A DNA stretch of 64,000 bases from Streptantibioticus_A sp037034305 (lineage in GTDB: Bacteria; Actinomycetota; Actinomycetes; Streptomycetales; Streptomycetaceae). The position numbers and the translations under genes were made by a program. Of this stretch, positions 44,695 to 53,243 are shown one piece after another; within the stretch, counting starts at the first letter, position 1; each line of letters opens with the position of its first letter. The notes beneath the pieces are model-generated. The model ran no database searches. It was given only the letters and a program-made list of their open reading frames with translations, and was not told the origin of the DNA. The DNA is taken from positions 6,802 through 70,801 of the forward strand of contig JBAGJY010000033.1 of the NCBI GenBank assembly GCA_037034305.1, read 5' to 3'.

Positions 44695-45978
44695 TTACCA
44701 GAAGTCGGGCAGGGAGTAGCGATAGGTGTTGGTCTGGTGCCAGTAGTGGTTGCCGTCGACCCACGCGGCCACGCCCCGCAGGAAGCGCTGCACACTCGGG
44801 ACGGGGCAGGCGGCGGCCAGCGCCGCGGCTTCGGCCTCGAAGTCGTGCATCAGGTCGTTGTGGACGTCGACCGCCTTCAGATAGGCCTCACGGTCACCGA
44901 CGCCCTCACGCTCGGCGATCACCACGGGAAGGTTCAGGTGCCGACCGGGGCTGGCGAGTTCCTTGGTGTACGAGTACAGGTCGTTCACGATGGTGGTGGC
45001 GTTTCCGGCGAGCGCGATGACCCGCTGCATGGCGGGCTGAGCGTGCAGGTCCGCCGGTAGTTCGTAGCCGCCGACGGTGTCGGTGATGGTGGGGCAGGGA
45101 CGGAAGTTGTTGAACTGACGCATCGCCAGATACGCCCACACCTCGGGGACGTGCTCCGTCTGTGCCCAGGCGGCTTCGGCGAGGTAGCCCATGTGCAGAC
45201 GGGCCATGTCGTGCCGGAACCGGTCGGCCTGCGAAGGGCTGGCCGCTTGGCGGAAGTACTCCATGGCGGAGCGGTAGGCACGTCGAGGCGCATCCGACTG
45301 CAGTGACCGCGCCCATTGCGGCTGGTACTCCTGCGTCGTGTGCAGTGGGTCGAGTGCGGTGTGCGCCAGCAGAAGGCGTCCGCCGAGGCCGACGGGCGAG
45401 CCTCCGTGGTCCTCGCAGTAGCAGTCGTCCACCGCGTTCTCGGCGACCATCAGGCGTGTGGCGAGCATCAGGTGGTCGACGGTCGGAGCGTCCGGATGAC
45501 AGGCGACCATGTAGCGCCCCACGGAGAAGCCGTCGAACTGCTCCTCCCACTCCTGCGGGTACAGGTCGACCTCGTCCAGCGCCCAGGTTTTGATCCTGCG
45601 GCTGACCTCCTCCACCCGCGCGGGGTCCGGCTCCGGCACCGGGTGGTGGTACAGACCCGGAATGGGGTTGCCTTCCACTGGAGCCGCCGACGGCTCGAGC
45701 GGCGCTGGCGGCTCCTCGTACCGTGCCAGATGCAGGCCCGTCGTACCCAGGCCACTGGGGCCACTCAGGATCCGCCGCAGGGTCTCGCTCGCTTCTCGCG
45801 CGTCGGCGGCTGGGGCGTTGCCGGAGGGCGGGACAGGCCCGGAAGGCACAGGGGTGTCAGTGGTGGCGTCCTCGACGCCGCAGTCACGGGCGGCCGCATC
45901 GGTGCGTGGGTACGTCCCGAAGTGCGGAGCAGCCGCAGACAGGATCAACTGGTGGGGAGAAGGCCCAGGGTTGGGCAT
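44695..45978 (-). CDS. mibs: 2-methylisoborneol synthase (terpene cyclase, encapsulin cargo)
   Basis: A 427-residue class I terpene cyclase. The catalytic domain (about 110-427) has the aspartate-rich DDCYCE at 184-189 and the NSE-type NDLYSYTKE at 332-340; the sequence from GLYHHPVPEPDPARV on is nearly invariant in 2-MIB synthases. It cyclises 2-methyl-GPP to the musty odorant 2-MIB. Residues 1-108 are disordered and Pro/Ala-rich; in the family 2B system this segment directs loading into the shell. ATG with AGGAGCCAAGG directly upstream. Confidence 0.97.
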   Translation of the reverse strand: MPNPGPSPHQLILSAAAPHFGTYPRTDAAARDCGVEDATTDTPVPSGPVPPSGNAPAADAREASETLRRILSGPSGLGTTGLHLARYEEPPAPLEPSAAPVEGNPIPGLYHHPVPEPDPARVEEVSRRIKTWALDEVDLYPQEWEEQFDGFSVGRYMVACHPDAPTVDHLMLATRLMVAENAVDDCYCEDHGGSPVGLGGRLLLAHTALDPLHTTQEYQPQWARSLQSDAPRRAYRSAMEYFRQAASPSQADRFRHDMARLHMGYLAEAAWAQTEHVPEVWAYLAMRQFNNFRPCPTITDTVGGYELPADLHAQPAMQRVIALAGNATTIVNDLYSYTKELASPGRHLNLPVVIAEREGVGDREAYLKAVDVHNDLMHDFEAEAAALAAACPVPSVQRFLRGVAAWVDGNHYWHQTNTYRYSLPDFW

Positions 45979-46087
45979 CCTTGGCTCCTGGGTGGCGTGG
46001 GTGGCTGTCTTCCGGATCCCGGGCATGCTCGGCTGGCGGCTGGCCCGGAGATTCCGGGCCGCCGTGGCTGCCGGGTAGGGCAGGCCC

Positions 46088-46215
46088 GCTGAGCGGGTCG
46101 GGCGAAGTGCGCTGCGGTTCGGCAGTACGCCGAAAGGGCACGGGCGAACCGCGCGACCCGCCACAGTGGTGCCGCGGATGATCGAGCGCACATCGCCGCA
46201 CTTCCAGCGGCGCCC
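46088..46215. repeat. dispersed intergenic repeat, copy B
   Basis: Resembles 13084-13202 in the same orientation over roughly 120 bp, with shared blocks GGCGAAGT, CTGCGGTTCGGC, GAACCGCGCGACC, GCGGATGATCG and CGCCGCACTT. It separates the encapsulin and the cyclase genes of the 2-MIB locus. Confidence 0.65.
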
Positions 46216-47628
46216 TTAGTCGTGCCTGCGGGCGATCTGCACGTTCTCCAACACACCGAGCGCGTCCGGCACAAGGATGGCGGCGGAGAAGTAGGTGGTG
46301 ACGAGATACGAGACGATCGCCTTCTCGTCGATGCCCATGAAGCGCACCGACAGGCCGGGTTCGTACTCCTCCGGCAGACCGGTCTGGTGCAGACCGATGA
46401 CGCCCTGGTTGTCCTTGCCCGTGCGCATGACGATGACTGAGCTGGTGTTCTCCCTCGTGATGGGAATCTTGTTGCAGGGCAGGATCGGGACTCCACGCCA
46501 CGCCGGGACCAGCTGCCCGCCGAGGTCGACGTGGTCCGGGTAGAGCCCGCGGGCGTTGAACTCGCGCCCGATCGCCGCGATCGTCCTGGGATGGGCGAGG
46601 AACAGCTTTGAGCCGCGGCGGCGGCACAGCAACTCGTCGAGGTCGTCCGGAGTGGGCGGACCGGAATGGGGCTGGATGCGCTGCTTGAAGTCGGCGTTGT
46701 GCAGCAGGCCGAACTCCCGGTTGTTGATCAGCTCGTGCTCCTGGCGCTCGCGCAACGCCTCGATGGTGAGCCGCAGTTGTTCCTCGGTCTGGTTCATCGG
46801 CCCGTTGTAGAGGTCGGCGACCCTGGTGTGGACCCGCAGAACGGTCTGCGCGACGGAGAGTTCGTACTCGCGCGGCCTGAGGTCGTAGTCAACGAACGTG
46901 CCCGGCAGGTCGGGCTCGCCGGTGTGGCCAGCAGCCATCGCGATCTCGGCCTCACCGTGGCGGTTCTGCCGCTGACGGGGAAGCGAGCTGAACCGCTCGA
47001 TGTGGGCCTGGAGACTCGGCGCCGCGGACATTACGGCGGCGAAGTCGGCGCGGGACAGCGTGAGCAGGGTGCCAGCGGTCACCGCGGTGGCGGTGTAGTC
47101 CCACCGGGCGTCCGCGTCGAGCAGCGCGTTCTCACCGAACCGGTCGCCGTCGGCCAGTACCGCGACGGCGACCTCGTCTCCGTACTTGCCGACGGTGCTC
47201 TGACTGATCCGGCCGTGGGCGATCAGGTGGATCCGCTCGGCGGGTGCGCCGCGCTCGACCAGCGCCTCACCGGCGCGGAAGTCACGCTGGACGCACCGGT
47301 CGGCGATCGCGGTCAGCACCTCCACGTCCTCGAAGCCGCGCAGCAGGGCCATCTCGCCGAGCTCGCGAGGGATGACCCGCACGTCGGAGCCGTCCTGGAT
47401 GAAGTCGATGCGCCCGTCGCCCACGGTGTAGCTCAGTCGGCGGTTCACCCGGTAGGTGCCACCCTTGGTCTCCACCCAGGGGAGCATCCGCAGCAGCCAG
47501 CGAGAGGTGATCTCCTGCATCTGCGGGGCGGACTTGGTGGTAGTTGCAAGGTTGCGGGCAGCGGCCGTGCTCAGGCTGAACTGCTGAGGCGGCTGCGGCT
47601 GTGCTTGCGGGCTGCTGTCAACGGTCAT
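46216..47628 (-). CDS. family 2B encapsulin shell protein (cyclic-nucleotide-binding-like domain)
   Basis: A 470-residue EshA-like protein. Residues about 15-80 and 200-470 make an HK97-fold shell subunit (KGGTYRVNRRLSYTVGDGRIDF, FVDYDLRPREYELSVAQT, LVPAWRGVPILPCNKIPI, GVIGLHQTGLPEEYEPG); a cNMP-binding domain is inserted in between (GFEDVEVLTAIADRCV to IERF), with a weak phosphate cassette: FGENALLDADARWDYTATAV lacks the classic R-[ST]-A. Genes of this kind next to 2-MIB synthase encode the nanocompartment that carries it. ATG at 47628. Confidence 0.93.
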   Translation of the reverse strand: MTVDSSPQAQPQPPQQFSLSTAAARNLATTTKSAPQMQEITSRWLLRMLPWVETKGGTYRVNRRLSYTVGDGRIDFIQDGSDVRVIPRELGEMALLRGFEDVEVLTAIADRCVQRDFRAGEALVERGAPAERIHLIAHGRISQSTVGKYGDEVAVAVLADGDRFGENALLDADARWDYTATAVTAGTLLTLSRADFAAVMSAAPSLQAHIERFSSLPRQRQNRHGEAEIAMAAGHTGEPDLPGTFVDYDLRPREYELSVAQTVLRVHTRVADLYNGPMNQTEEQLRLTIEALRERQEHELINNREFGLLHNADFKQRIQPHSGPPTPDDLDELLCRRRGSKLFLAHPRTIAAIGREFNARGLYPDHVDLGGQLVPAWRGVPILPCNKIPITRENTSSVIVMRTGKDNQGVIGLHQTGLPEEYEPGLSVRFMGIDEKAIVSYLVTTYFSAAILVPDALGVLENVQIARRHD

Positions 47629-48212
47629 CAGGCGAGCTCTCTTCGTAAGGGCGGTGGCTGGCGCGGCGCGCCACTGGGGAAGAGCCAAAAAGGGGAGACG
47701 GAAGAGCCGAAAAAGGGGGAGACCGGATAATCCGTCTAGATCCCATCCAACGGTACGACCCATGCGCCCAGCCGACTTGCGAAGCCGTCGACATTAACTC
47801 CATGCAGTGGACCTGCCCTGCGCGAGGTTTGCCCGGGTGGCTGACGGTATTTTGCGCAGACGTCTGGTTTGCGCGCTTCCTGGCCCAACGCGCCCTACGT
47901 GGCCGCTGGTTGTGATGGTTCGCCGGTCGCTTGCTGGGCGAGGTGGAACTGCTGACGAGGCGGAGCACGCTCTCGGAAGTGTTCGCGCACTGAGGAGTCG
48001 TTCCCCCAGGGGTCACGCGGGCTGCCACGGCTCCCGAGGGTGTCGGCACCGGGCGGCGCGCCGCAGGTCTCGGTCGAGCGCCAGGGCGAGAAGGCGGCCG
48101 ATCGCAGAGCCGAAGAAGAAGGCCGCCGCGAAGAAGGCGACGGCCGAGAAGTTCGCGGTGGACAAGCCCCGCCGCGGCAAGTGGTCAGCTGATGACCGGG
48201 GTGTCCGGGCGA
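47629..48212. other. intergenic region upstream of the encapsulin gene
   Basis: Holds two abutting direct repeats at 47679-47700 and 47701-47724 (GAAGAGCC-A4/5-GGGGAGAC type), which lie in the likely leader of the encapsulin transcript. Further right, 48095-48235 has a plus-strand Lys/Ala-rich open segment (PKKKAAAKKATAEKFAVDKP) with no start or family that I can support; it may be a gene remnant. The 2-MIB operon promoter is expected near 47730-47810. Confidence 0.5.
47679..47724. repeat. two abutting direct repeats in the encapsulin leader
   Basis: Copy 1 (22 bp) and copy 2 (24 bp) share GAAGAGCC, an A-run and GGGGAGAC. On the encapsulin strand they give two pyrimidine-rich blocks, about 50-95 bp upstream of the start codon. 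Confidence 0.6.
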
Positions 48213-48416
48213 TCAGACAAGCGCACCGACGAGGTAGCTGGCGCCCTGGAGGATCTGACCCACGGCCGGGGCGTTCTGGACGGTGCCGACGGCCGCACTG
48301 TCCCAGGGCGAGGCGCCTCGTGACTGTGCTTGACAGGGGGCGGCCAGTGCGATGCCTGCCAGGGCGAGAACGGCACTTGCTGTAACGGTCGCGGCCATGC
48401 GGCGGATGTTGGTCAC
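48213..48416 (-). CDS. small secreted protein, unknown function
   Basis: A 67-residue exported protein. The signal peptide (VTNIRRMAATVTASAVLALAG, cleavage near AQA) is followed by a short mature part ASPWDSAAVGTVQNAPAVGQ and a hydrophobic tail ILQGASYLVGALV. The GTG start has GAGAGG upstream. Size and hydrophobicity recall surface-active small proteins of aerial hyphae, but it lacks the chaplin domain. Confidence 0.6.
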   Translation of the reverse strand: MTNIRRMAATVTASAVLALAGIALAAPCQAQSRGASPWDSAAVGTVQNAPAVGQILQGASYLVGALV

Positions 48417-48691
48417 GGAGAGCCTCTCGACGGGGGCGTATGAGGTAGGAGTCAACCCAGACGCTTCCCGGCCCGTGATCGGAGCACGCCCACGTCCTGA
48501 TGCATCCACCCTTACGGCCGTAGGAGCGTTGCTCGGGCGCACTGGTGACGCGGCTTGCCGGTGTTCGGCCGCTGGTGCCGGTGGGGCATCGGCGGTGGCT
48601 GTGTACGCAGATGCCTTCTGGCGATCGACTGCGGGTTGGGAGGGCTGGTGGTGGTCGCACTGCCCAGGGCGCCGTCCGCACGCGGGGGCCT

Positions 48692-48952
48692 TCACTGCTG
48701 TTGTGGTGCGAGTTTCACGTAGAGTCCACCGCACTCGCCCAGCCAGTCGTGGCCCTCGGCGAGAGCCTGGACGCCTTCGGAGCGTATGCGGGCCCGCATG
48801 GGTTCCACGCAGTTGCGCAGGGCCTTGGACTGTTGCTCGGTGCCGTACCGCTCCGCGTTCTGGCGAACGCTGACGGTGAGGGAGGTGATGGCTTCCTCGA
48901 CCGTGTCGAACTCGGCTCCGGCCAGGGTGCCCGCGTCCCACCCCCACGCCAT
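48692..48952 (-). CDS. small hypothetical protein
   Basis: An 86-residue protein from the ATG at 48952: MAWGWDAGTLAGAEFDTVEE and on, with VRQNAERYGTEQQSKALRNCVEPMRARIRSEG and ending APQQQ. An in-frame extension to a GTG at 49174 would add 74 Pro-rich residues and is less likely. No family recognised. Confidence 0.45.
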   Translation of the reverse strand: MAWGWDAGTLAGAEFDTVEEAITSLTVSVRQNAERYGTEQQSKALRNCVEPMRARIRSEGVQALAEGHDWLGECGGLYVKLAPQQQ

Positions 48953-49258
48953 CCGTATACCCACACCCCCCAGCGTAGGCCTGACCGCGGCACGGTCGCG
49001 CAGTGTCGACCAGTTGCCTTGGGGCGTGGGGGGAGTGGCGCCACGTGTCGGGGGTGTTCGCGGCGAAGTCGGCGTCACCGAGGGGCCCTCAGGGCGCGGG
49101 CACAGCTCGTACCAGCGCGCCAACCCGAGGGCGGCCGGGTGTCGCGGCGGGCCGGACCCGTACTTGCGCGACACTCAAGCGCCTCGGGGCCCGAGGTGGC
49201 CAGCGACGAGTGGGACCGCAACCCGGTGCGGTGCCGGGCGTGCCGGAGGCCAGGAGCG

Positions 49259-49909
49259 TCAAGTGCCCACCTGTTCGGCCGAGTTGGCGCTGGCGTCCCT
49301 GGCCTGAGTGCGGCGGGCGTAGGCGCGGGCCGCGCGGGCGCGGTCGCCGCAGCGCACCGAGCACCAGTGGCGGCGAGCATGGGTGCGCAGCAGGTAACGC
49401 TGACAGGGAGGCGAGTCGCAGGCTGCGAGCCGTTCGGCGTCGGGTCCGGTGAGCAGGTCGGCGGCGTCTGCCGCGAGGACCGCGAGGGCGTGGTCGACGA
49501 TCTGGTCGGTGGGATGAGTCTGGACTCGGTGCAGGCCCCGCGCGGGGTCCCAGCGCAGCAGTGCGGCGGCGGGAGCGCCGATGAGTGCGTCGTTGACGGC
49601 GCGCAGTGCCTCGTCCGGCGCTGGCAGTGCGCCGATCCGGGAAGTGAGTAGTTCTCGCAGCCGATCTCGCAGGACGCGCAGCCGGGCCGCGCACACCTCG
49701 TGCAGTTCGGCGTCGTCTGGAGCGAGGTCGTGTTCGGCCAGCCATCGCTTCGCCGCCTCGGGGGAGCCGAGCAGGTCCAGGAACTGGCCGCCGGGCAGGG
49801 CGAGCGCGGTGTTGGCGAAGTCGAGCGCGCGGTACTGCTCGGCGCCCGGCGCGGGTGGCGGGGCGGAGGGGGCGGTCTTGCTGGTTGCGGTCTCCTTCAC
49901 GCTTCTCAT
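49259..49909 (-). CDS. CGNR zinc-finger / ABATE-domain transcriptional regulator
   Basis: A 216-residue protein of the actinobacterial stress-associated CGNR family. The N-terminal ABATE domain (QYRALDFANTALALPGGQFLDLLGSPE to about residue 125) is followed by the C-terminal zinc ribbon CDSPPCQRYLLRTHARRHWCSVRCGDRARAARAYAR, where CGNR is CGDR. It probably represses the divergent MBL-fold gene through the repeats at 49927-49980. Start ATG at 49909. Confidence 0.88.
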   Translation of the reverse strand: MRSVKETATSKTAPSAPPPAPGAEQYRALDFANTALALPGGQFLDLLGSPEAAKRWLAEHDLAPDDAELHEVCAARLRVLRDRLRELLTSRIGALPAPDEALRAVNDALIGAPAAALLRWDPARGLHRVQTHPTDQIVDHALAVLAADAADLLTGPDAERLAACDSPPCQRYLLRTHARRHWCSVRCGDRARAARAYARRTQARDASANSAEQVGT

Positions 49910-49926
49910 GGTAAGCCTTGCGCTTC

Positions 49927-49980
49927 TCCGTGAGATCTGGCTAGCCTCCCCTCACGGAAGTTCGCCGTCTTATCCGTGAG
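49927..49980. promoter_or_regulatory. repeated 8-bp operator-like sites between the CGNR and MBL genes
   Basis: TCCGTGAG occurs at 49927-49934 and 49973-49980, and its inverse CTCACGGA at 49951-49958. Three copies in 54 bp of divergent promoter DNA suggest a bound regulator, most simply the CGNR protein. Confidence 0.6.
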
Positions 49981-49983
49981 GAA

Positions 49984-50763
49984 ATGATGTCCGAGGTCAG
50001 CATGCCCACCGAGCAGATCCCCGTCAGCGTCTTCGGGGGCCCGACCGCCCTGATCGAGTACGGCGGCCTGCGGTTCCTCACCGACCCCGCCTTCGACGCC
50101 CCTGGCGACTACCCCCGGGGCAACGGCTACGTCCTCACCAAGACCGCCCCCGCCCGAGTCCACCCCAACGAACTCGGCCCCCTCGACGTGGCCTTGCTCT
50201 CCCACGACGAGCACCCCGACAACCTCGACCACTCCGGCCGTGCGCTGCTGGCCGACATCCCCCTCGTCCTCACCACCCGTGGCGGCGCGGGCCGCCTCGG
50301 CGGCACCGCCCGAGGCCTGGCCGCCTGGGACGCCATCGACCTACCACGGCCCGACGGCGGCACCCTGACCGTGACCGCCGTCCCCGCCCAGCACGGCCCC
50401 GAAGGCTGCGAACCCGTCACCGGCGAGGTGATCGGCTTCGTTCTGACCGCCCCAGACCTGCCCACCGTTTACGTCAGTGGCGACAACGCCTCGTTGGCCC
50501 TGGTCCAGCGGATCGCCGATCGCTTCGGCCCCGTGGACACCGCCGTCCTCTTCGCAGGCGCCGCCCGCACCCCTTTGTTCGACGGCGCGCTGCTCACTCT
50601 GGACAGCGCCCAGATCGCCGAGGCCGCCGCCATACTCGCTGCCCGACGCGTCGTCCCTGTCCACTTCGACAGCTGGAGCCACTTCACCGAGGGGCGTACC
50701 CATCTCGTCAATGCCTTCACGGCGGCCGGGCTGCTGGACCGCTTGGAACTGGCGTCGGCCTGA
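49984..50763 (+). CDS. MBL-fold metallo-hydrolase
   Basis: A 259-residue metallo-beta-lactamase-fold protein of the UlaG-like branch. The metal motif reads SHDEHPDNLD (the branch form of HxHxDH), with further PAQHGP, YVSGDNAS and VPVHFDSWSHF providing ligands. Starts ATG-ATG after GAGGAA. It is divergent from the CGNR regulator and probably its target. Substrate unknown. Confidence 0.85.
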   Translation: MMSEVSMPTEQIPVSVFGGPTALIEYGGLRFLTDPAFDAPGDYPRGNGYVLTKTAPARVHPNELGPLDVALLSHDEHPDNLDHSGRALLADIPLVLTTRGGAGRLGGTARGLAAWDAIDLPRPDGGTLTVTAVPAQHGPEGCEPVTGEVIGFVLTAPDLPTVYVSGDNASLALVQRIADRFGPVDTAVLFAGAARTPLFDGALLTLDSAQIAEAAAILAARRVVPVHFDSWSHFTEGRTHLVNAFTAAGLLDRLELASA

Positions 50764-50993
50764 GTCGCCGGTCCAAACACGGCGACTACCGGGGGTCGGC
50801 GAGGAAATCCGTGATCGCCGCGATGAATTCGGGTGCGCAGGCCGCCGTCCAGTGGTCGCCGGGCACGCCTGGCGGGTCCGCGCGTGAGAAGGCTCACGAG
50901 GCCCCGTGGAAGGCACGTCCGGCGCGTGCAAGGCTGCGTGCGGCGTGGGACGAGAGGATGCAGGACATGAAGATGCGGATGCAGGAAAGGAAG

Positions 50994-51524
50994 ATGCGCG
51001 GTGTGCTTGCCTTCTCGGTGGCCACCGCGTTGTCGGTCGTGGGGTTAGCCGGATGCGGGAAGGTGCAGGCCAAGGGCCCCGAGAACCCCAACCCGCCGAT
51101 TGGCTCCCGGCCTTCCGGCAAAGCCTCCCCGTCGGTGGGGTCGAGACAGGTGGACCCGGAAGTCCCCAACTACTGGGACAACAACCGGTACAAGTGGCCG
51201 CAGGACATCAGCCCCGACGACGAAGCAGTCGCGAAGCGGATCGCGGATGCGGTGAAGCCACGGCTGGAGCGACTGCGGGAGCAGGGCAGGATCAGCCCTG
51301 ATGAGGTGCGTCCGGTCCTCCAACAGGCCGCTGGCGGGCGCCGTGTGGTGGCCGAGATCCTCCTGGCCGGTGCGGCGGACAGGAAGACCGACGGCACGAG
51401 CTACGGAATCTGGGTGGGGGAGACGGGCTGTGTGACCGGTGCGGTGAACCAGCAGCGGATATGGGTGGACGTGAACGGCCGCTACATCGAGCACGGTTGC
51501 CTGACGCCACCGGTCGGCCACTGA
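50994..51524 (+). CDS. lipoprotein, unknown function
   Basis: A 176-residue lipoprotein. Started at the ATG at 50994 (GGAAAGGAAG directly upstream) it has a short signal MRGVLAFSVATALSVVGLAGC with Cys21 lipidated, then a Pro/Ser spacer and a soluble domain with DISPDDEAVAKRIADAVKPRLERLREQG and ETGCVTGAVNQQRIWVDVNG. Upstream ATGs at 50958-50979 are in frame. No family recognised. Confidence 0.7.
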   Translation: MRGVLAFSVATALSVVGLAGCGKVQAKGPENPNPPIGSRPSGKASPSVGSRQVDPEVPNYWDNNRYKWPQDISPDDEAVAKRIADAVKPRLERLREQGRISPDEVRPVLQQAAGGRRVVAEILLAGAADRKTDGTSYGIWVGETGCVTGAVNQQRIWVDVNGRYIEHGCLTPPVGH

Positions 51525-51732
51525 GCAACCCGGATCGCGGCGTGTCGCCGTGTAGTGGGCAACGCGGCGCGGTCACCGCCTCGTCGTCCACAGGGTTGTT
51601 CGGCGACTGAGCGCCCGTTCGCGGCATCGGTCGCGCGCCTCTGCCAGGAGGGGAGGAAGCGCGCGGCCGGTGCCGCTACAGGGGGCGACTCTCGGCGGTC
51701 GGGCCGAACCGGGCGGCTGGGCCGAGCCGGGG

Positions 51733-52881
51733 CTACTGGCCGAAGGGGCGCTGTGGTCCGAAGCCCAGGTCCGCGAACCGCTTGCCGATCCGCCGGTAAC
51801 CGGCCGCGTTCGGGTGCAGCCCGTCCGGCAGGTCGCCGAGATCGTCGGGGCCGAAGAGCTCGCGTCCGTCCAGGTAGTGCAGGTTCCGGTCGTGCTCGCG
51901 GCGCTCGCCTACGATCCGGGCGAGGGTGTCCCGCACGACGTTCAGCGTCAGCGCGCCCCAGGCCAGGTCGGCGGGGTCGCCGGTGGCCTTGGCCCCCTCG
52001 GGCGTCCAGACGCTGGGGCCGGGGGTGTCCTCGAGCGCCGGGCAGAGGATCGGCGAGATCACCAGCAACGGGGTGTCGGGGTGACCGTCGCGGATCGTGT
52101 CGAGAAAGCCGTGCACCGCCGGGGTGAAGGTGCGCAGCCGAAACGACGCGGCGCCGACGATGTTGATGCCCACCTTGAGGCTGATCAGGTCGGCCGAGGT
52201 GTCCCGGATGGTGCGCGCGACGTAGGGGTCGAGCATCGCGTTCCCGGCCTGACTGAGGTTCACCAGGTCGACCCCGGCGATCGCCGCGGCCACGGCTGGC
52301 CAGGTGCCCGTCGGGGCGTCCGCCTCGATGCACTGGCTGATGGAACTGCCGTGATGCACCCAGCGGCGGCCACTCAGCGCGGGCGGAAGTACCTCGGCGT
52401 CGGCGTGCAACGCGACCACTTCGGTGCGGGTCTGCTGCGGCAGCCACAACTCAACTTCCTTCATCCCGGCCGGAAGCACGGCGAACCGCACGGTCCCGGG
52501 AGCGCCGGGCTCCGGCCGCCGTTCACCACGCGGGTCGGGCCTACACACGATGTTGCCGCTCGGCACTTCGGCCCGGCCTGCCAACCCACCGTCCACCACC
52601 AGGTCCACCAGCCCCGGCCCCATCGGATCCGGCCTGTCGTCGAAGTGCCACACGGTGGTGAGGACTTCAAGCTCCAGTACGCTCGCCTCGGTACGGAACG
52701 CGAGCCGCACGCCCGAGGGCATGTCGGCAACACACCGCATGAGCGCGTCCGGGTACTGCGCCCTGGTCCACGCGGGTAGCCGTAGCGGCAACACCCCTGC
52801 CTCGGTTGCCTCCAGCTCAAGCGCGCCGCGGAACTCGACCGGACCGTCGGTCAGTGGGATGTCACGCATCGAGATCGTCAT
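51733..52881 (-). CDS. SGNH/GDSL-family hydrolase
   Basis: A 382-residue cytosolic-looking protein with no signal peptide. An N-terminal carbohydrate-binding-like beta domain (1-170) precedes an SGNH hydrolase domain. Block I is HHGSSISQ with the nucleophile Ser, block II contains NLSQAGN, block III is SLKVGIN and the Asp-His pair is DGLHPN. This arrangement (CE2/SGNH-like) fits carbohydrate or acyl esterases. Start ATG at 52881. Confidence 0.83.
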   Translation of the reverse strand: MTISMRDIPLTDGPVEFRGALELEATEAGVLPLRLPAWTRAQYPDALMRCVADMPSGVRLAFRTEASVLELEVLTTVWHFDDRPDPMGPGLVDLVVDGGLAGRAEVPSGNIVCRPDPRGERRPEPGAPGTVRFAVLPAGMKEVELWLPQQTRTEVVALHADAEVLPPALSGRRWVHHGSSISQCIEADAPTGTWPAVAAAIAGVDLVNLSQAGNAMLDPYVARTIRDTSADLISLKVGINIVGAASFRLRTFTPAVHGFLDTIRDGHPDTPLLVISPILCPALEDTPGPSVWTPEGAKATGDPADLAWGALTLNVVRDTLARIVGERREHDRNLHYLDGRELFGPDDLGDLPDGLHPNAAGYRRIGKRFADLGFGPQRPFGQ

Positions 52882-53243
52882 GGGTACGCCTCCGCTTCCT
52901 GCCTCTCGTCATCAGGTGATCACAAACGCGCGCGGGGATCCTGTTGCCCCGCGCGCGCACGGCGATTCGCATACGACGAGGATCAGGACTCCTGGCACCT
53001 GTCCTCAGCGTGGTGGTGCCGGGCACCCTCGCCGATCCCTCTACCGGCGAGGACATCAGGTTCGAGCGGGGCCACCTGTGCCGGGACGGCCGGGGACGAG
53101 CCACCACGCGGAAGCGCTTCCGTCGCCAGAGCGTTCGCACGCCAGGGAGTCAGGAGTGCTTCGGGGGCGCGTGGGCGCGAAGCCCGCTTCGTTCCACCGC
53201 ACCGTGACGAAGATCCTCGTGGCCTACCCACCGCGGAGGTGTC
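52882..53243. other. divergent intergenic region
   Basis: No gene. It holds a perfect 11-bp stem (52927-52937 with 52947-52957, CGCGCGCGGGG / CCCCGCGCGCG) and must carry both promoters. Confidence 0.4.
52927..52957. terminator. GC-rich hairpin between divergent genes
   Basis: Perfect 11-bp arms and a 9-base loop 46 bp upstream of the SGNH gene start. It cannot terminate either neighbour in the normal sense, so a leader attenuator or DNA-binding role is possible. Confidence 0.45.

Noticed and set aside
48953..49174. N-terminal extension of the small hypothetical gene to a GTG at 49174
   Set aside because: The added 74 residues are Pro/Arg-rich and unlike the rest; the ATG at 48952 gives a more natural protein.
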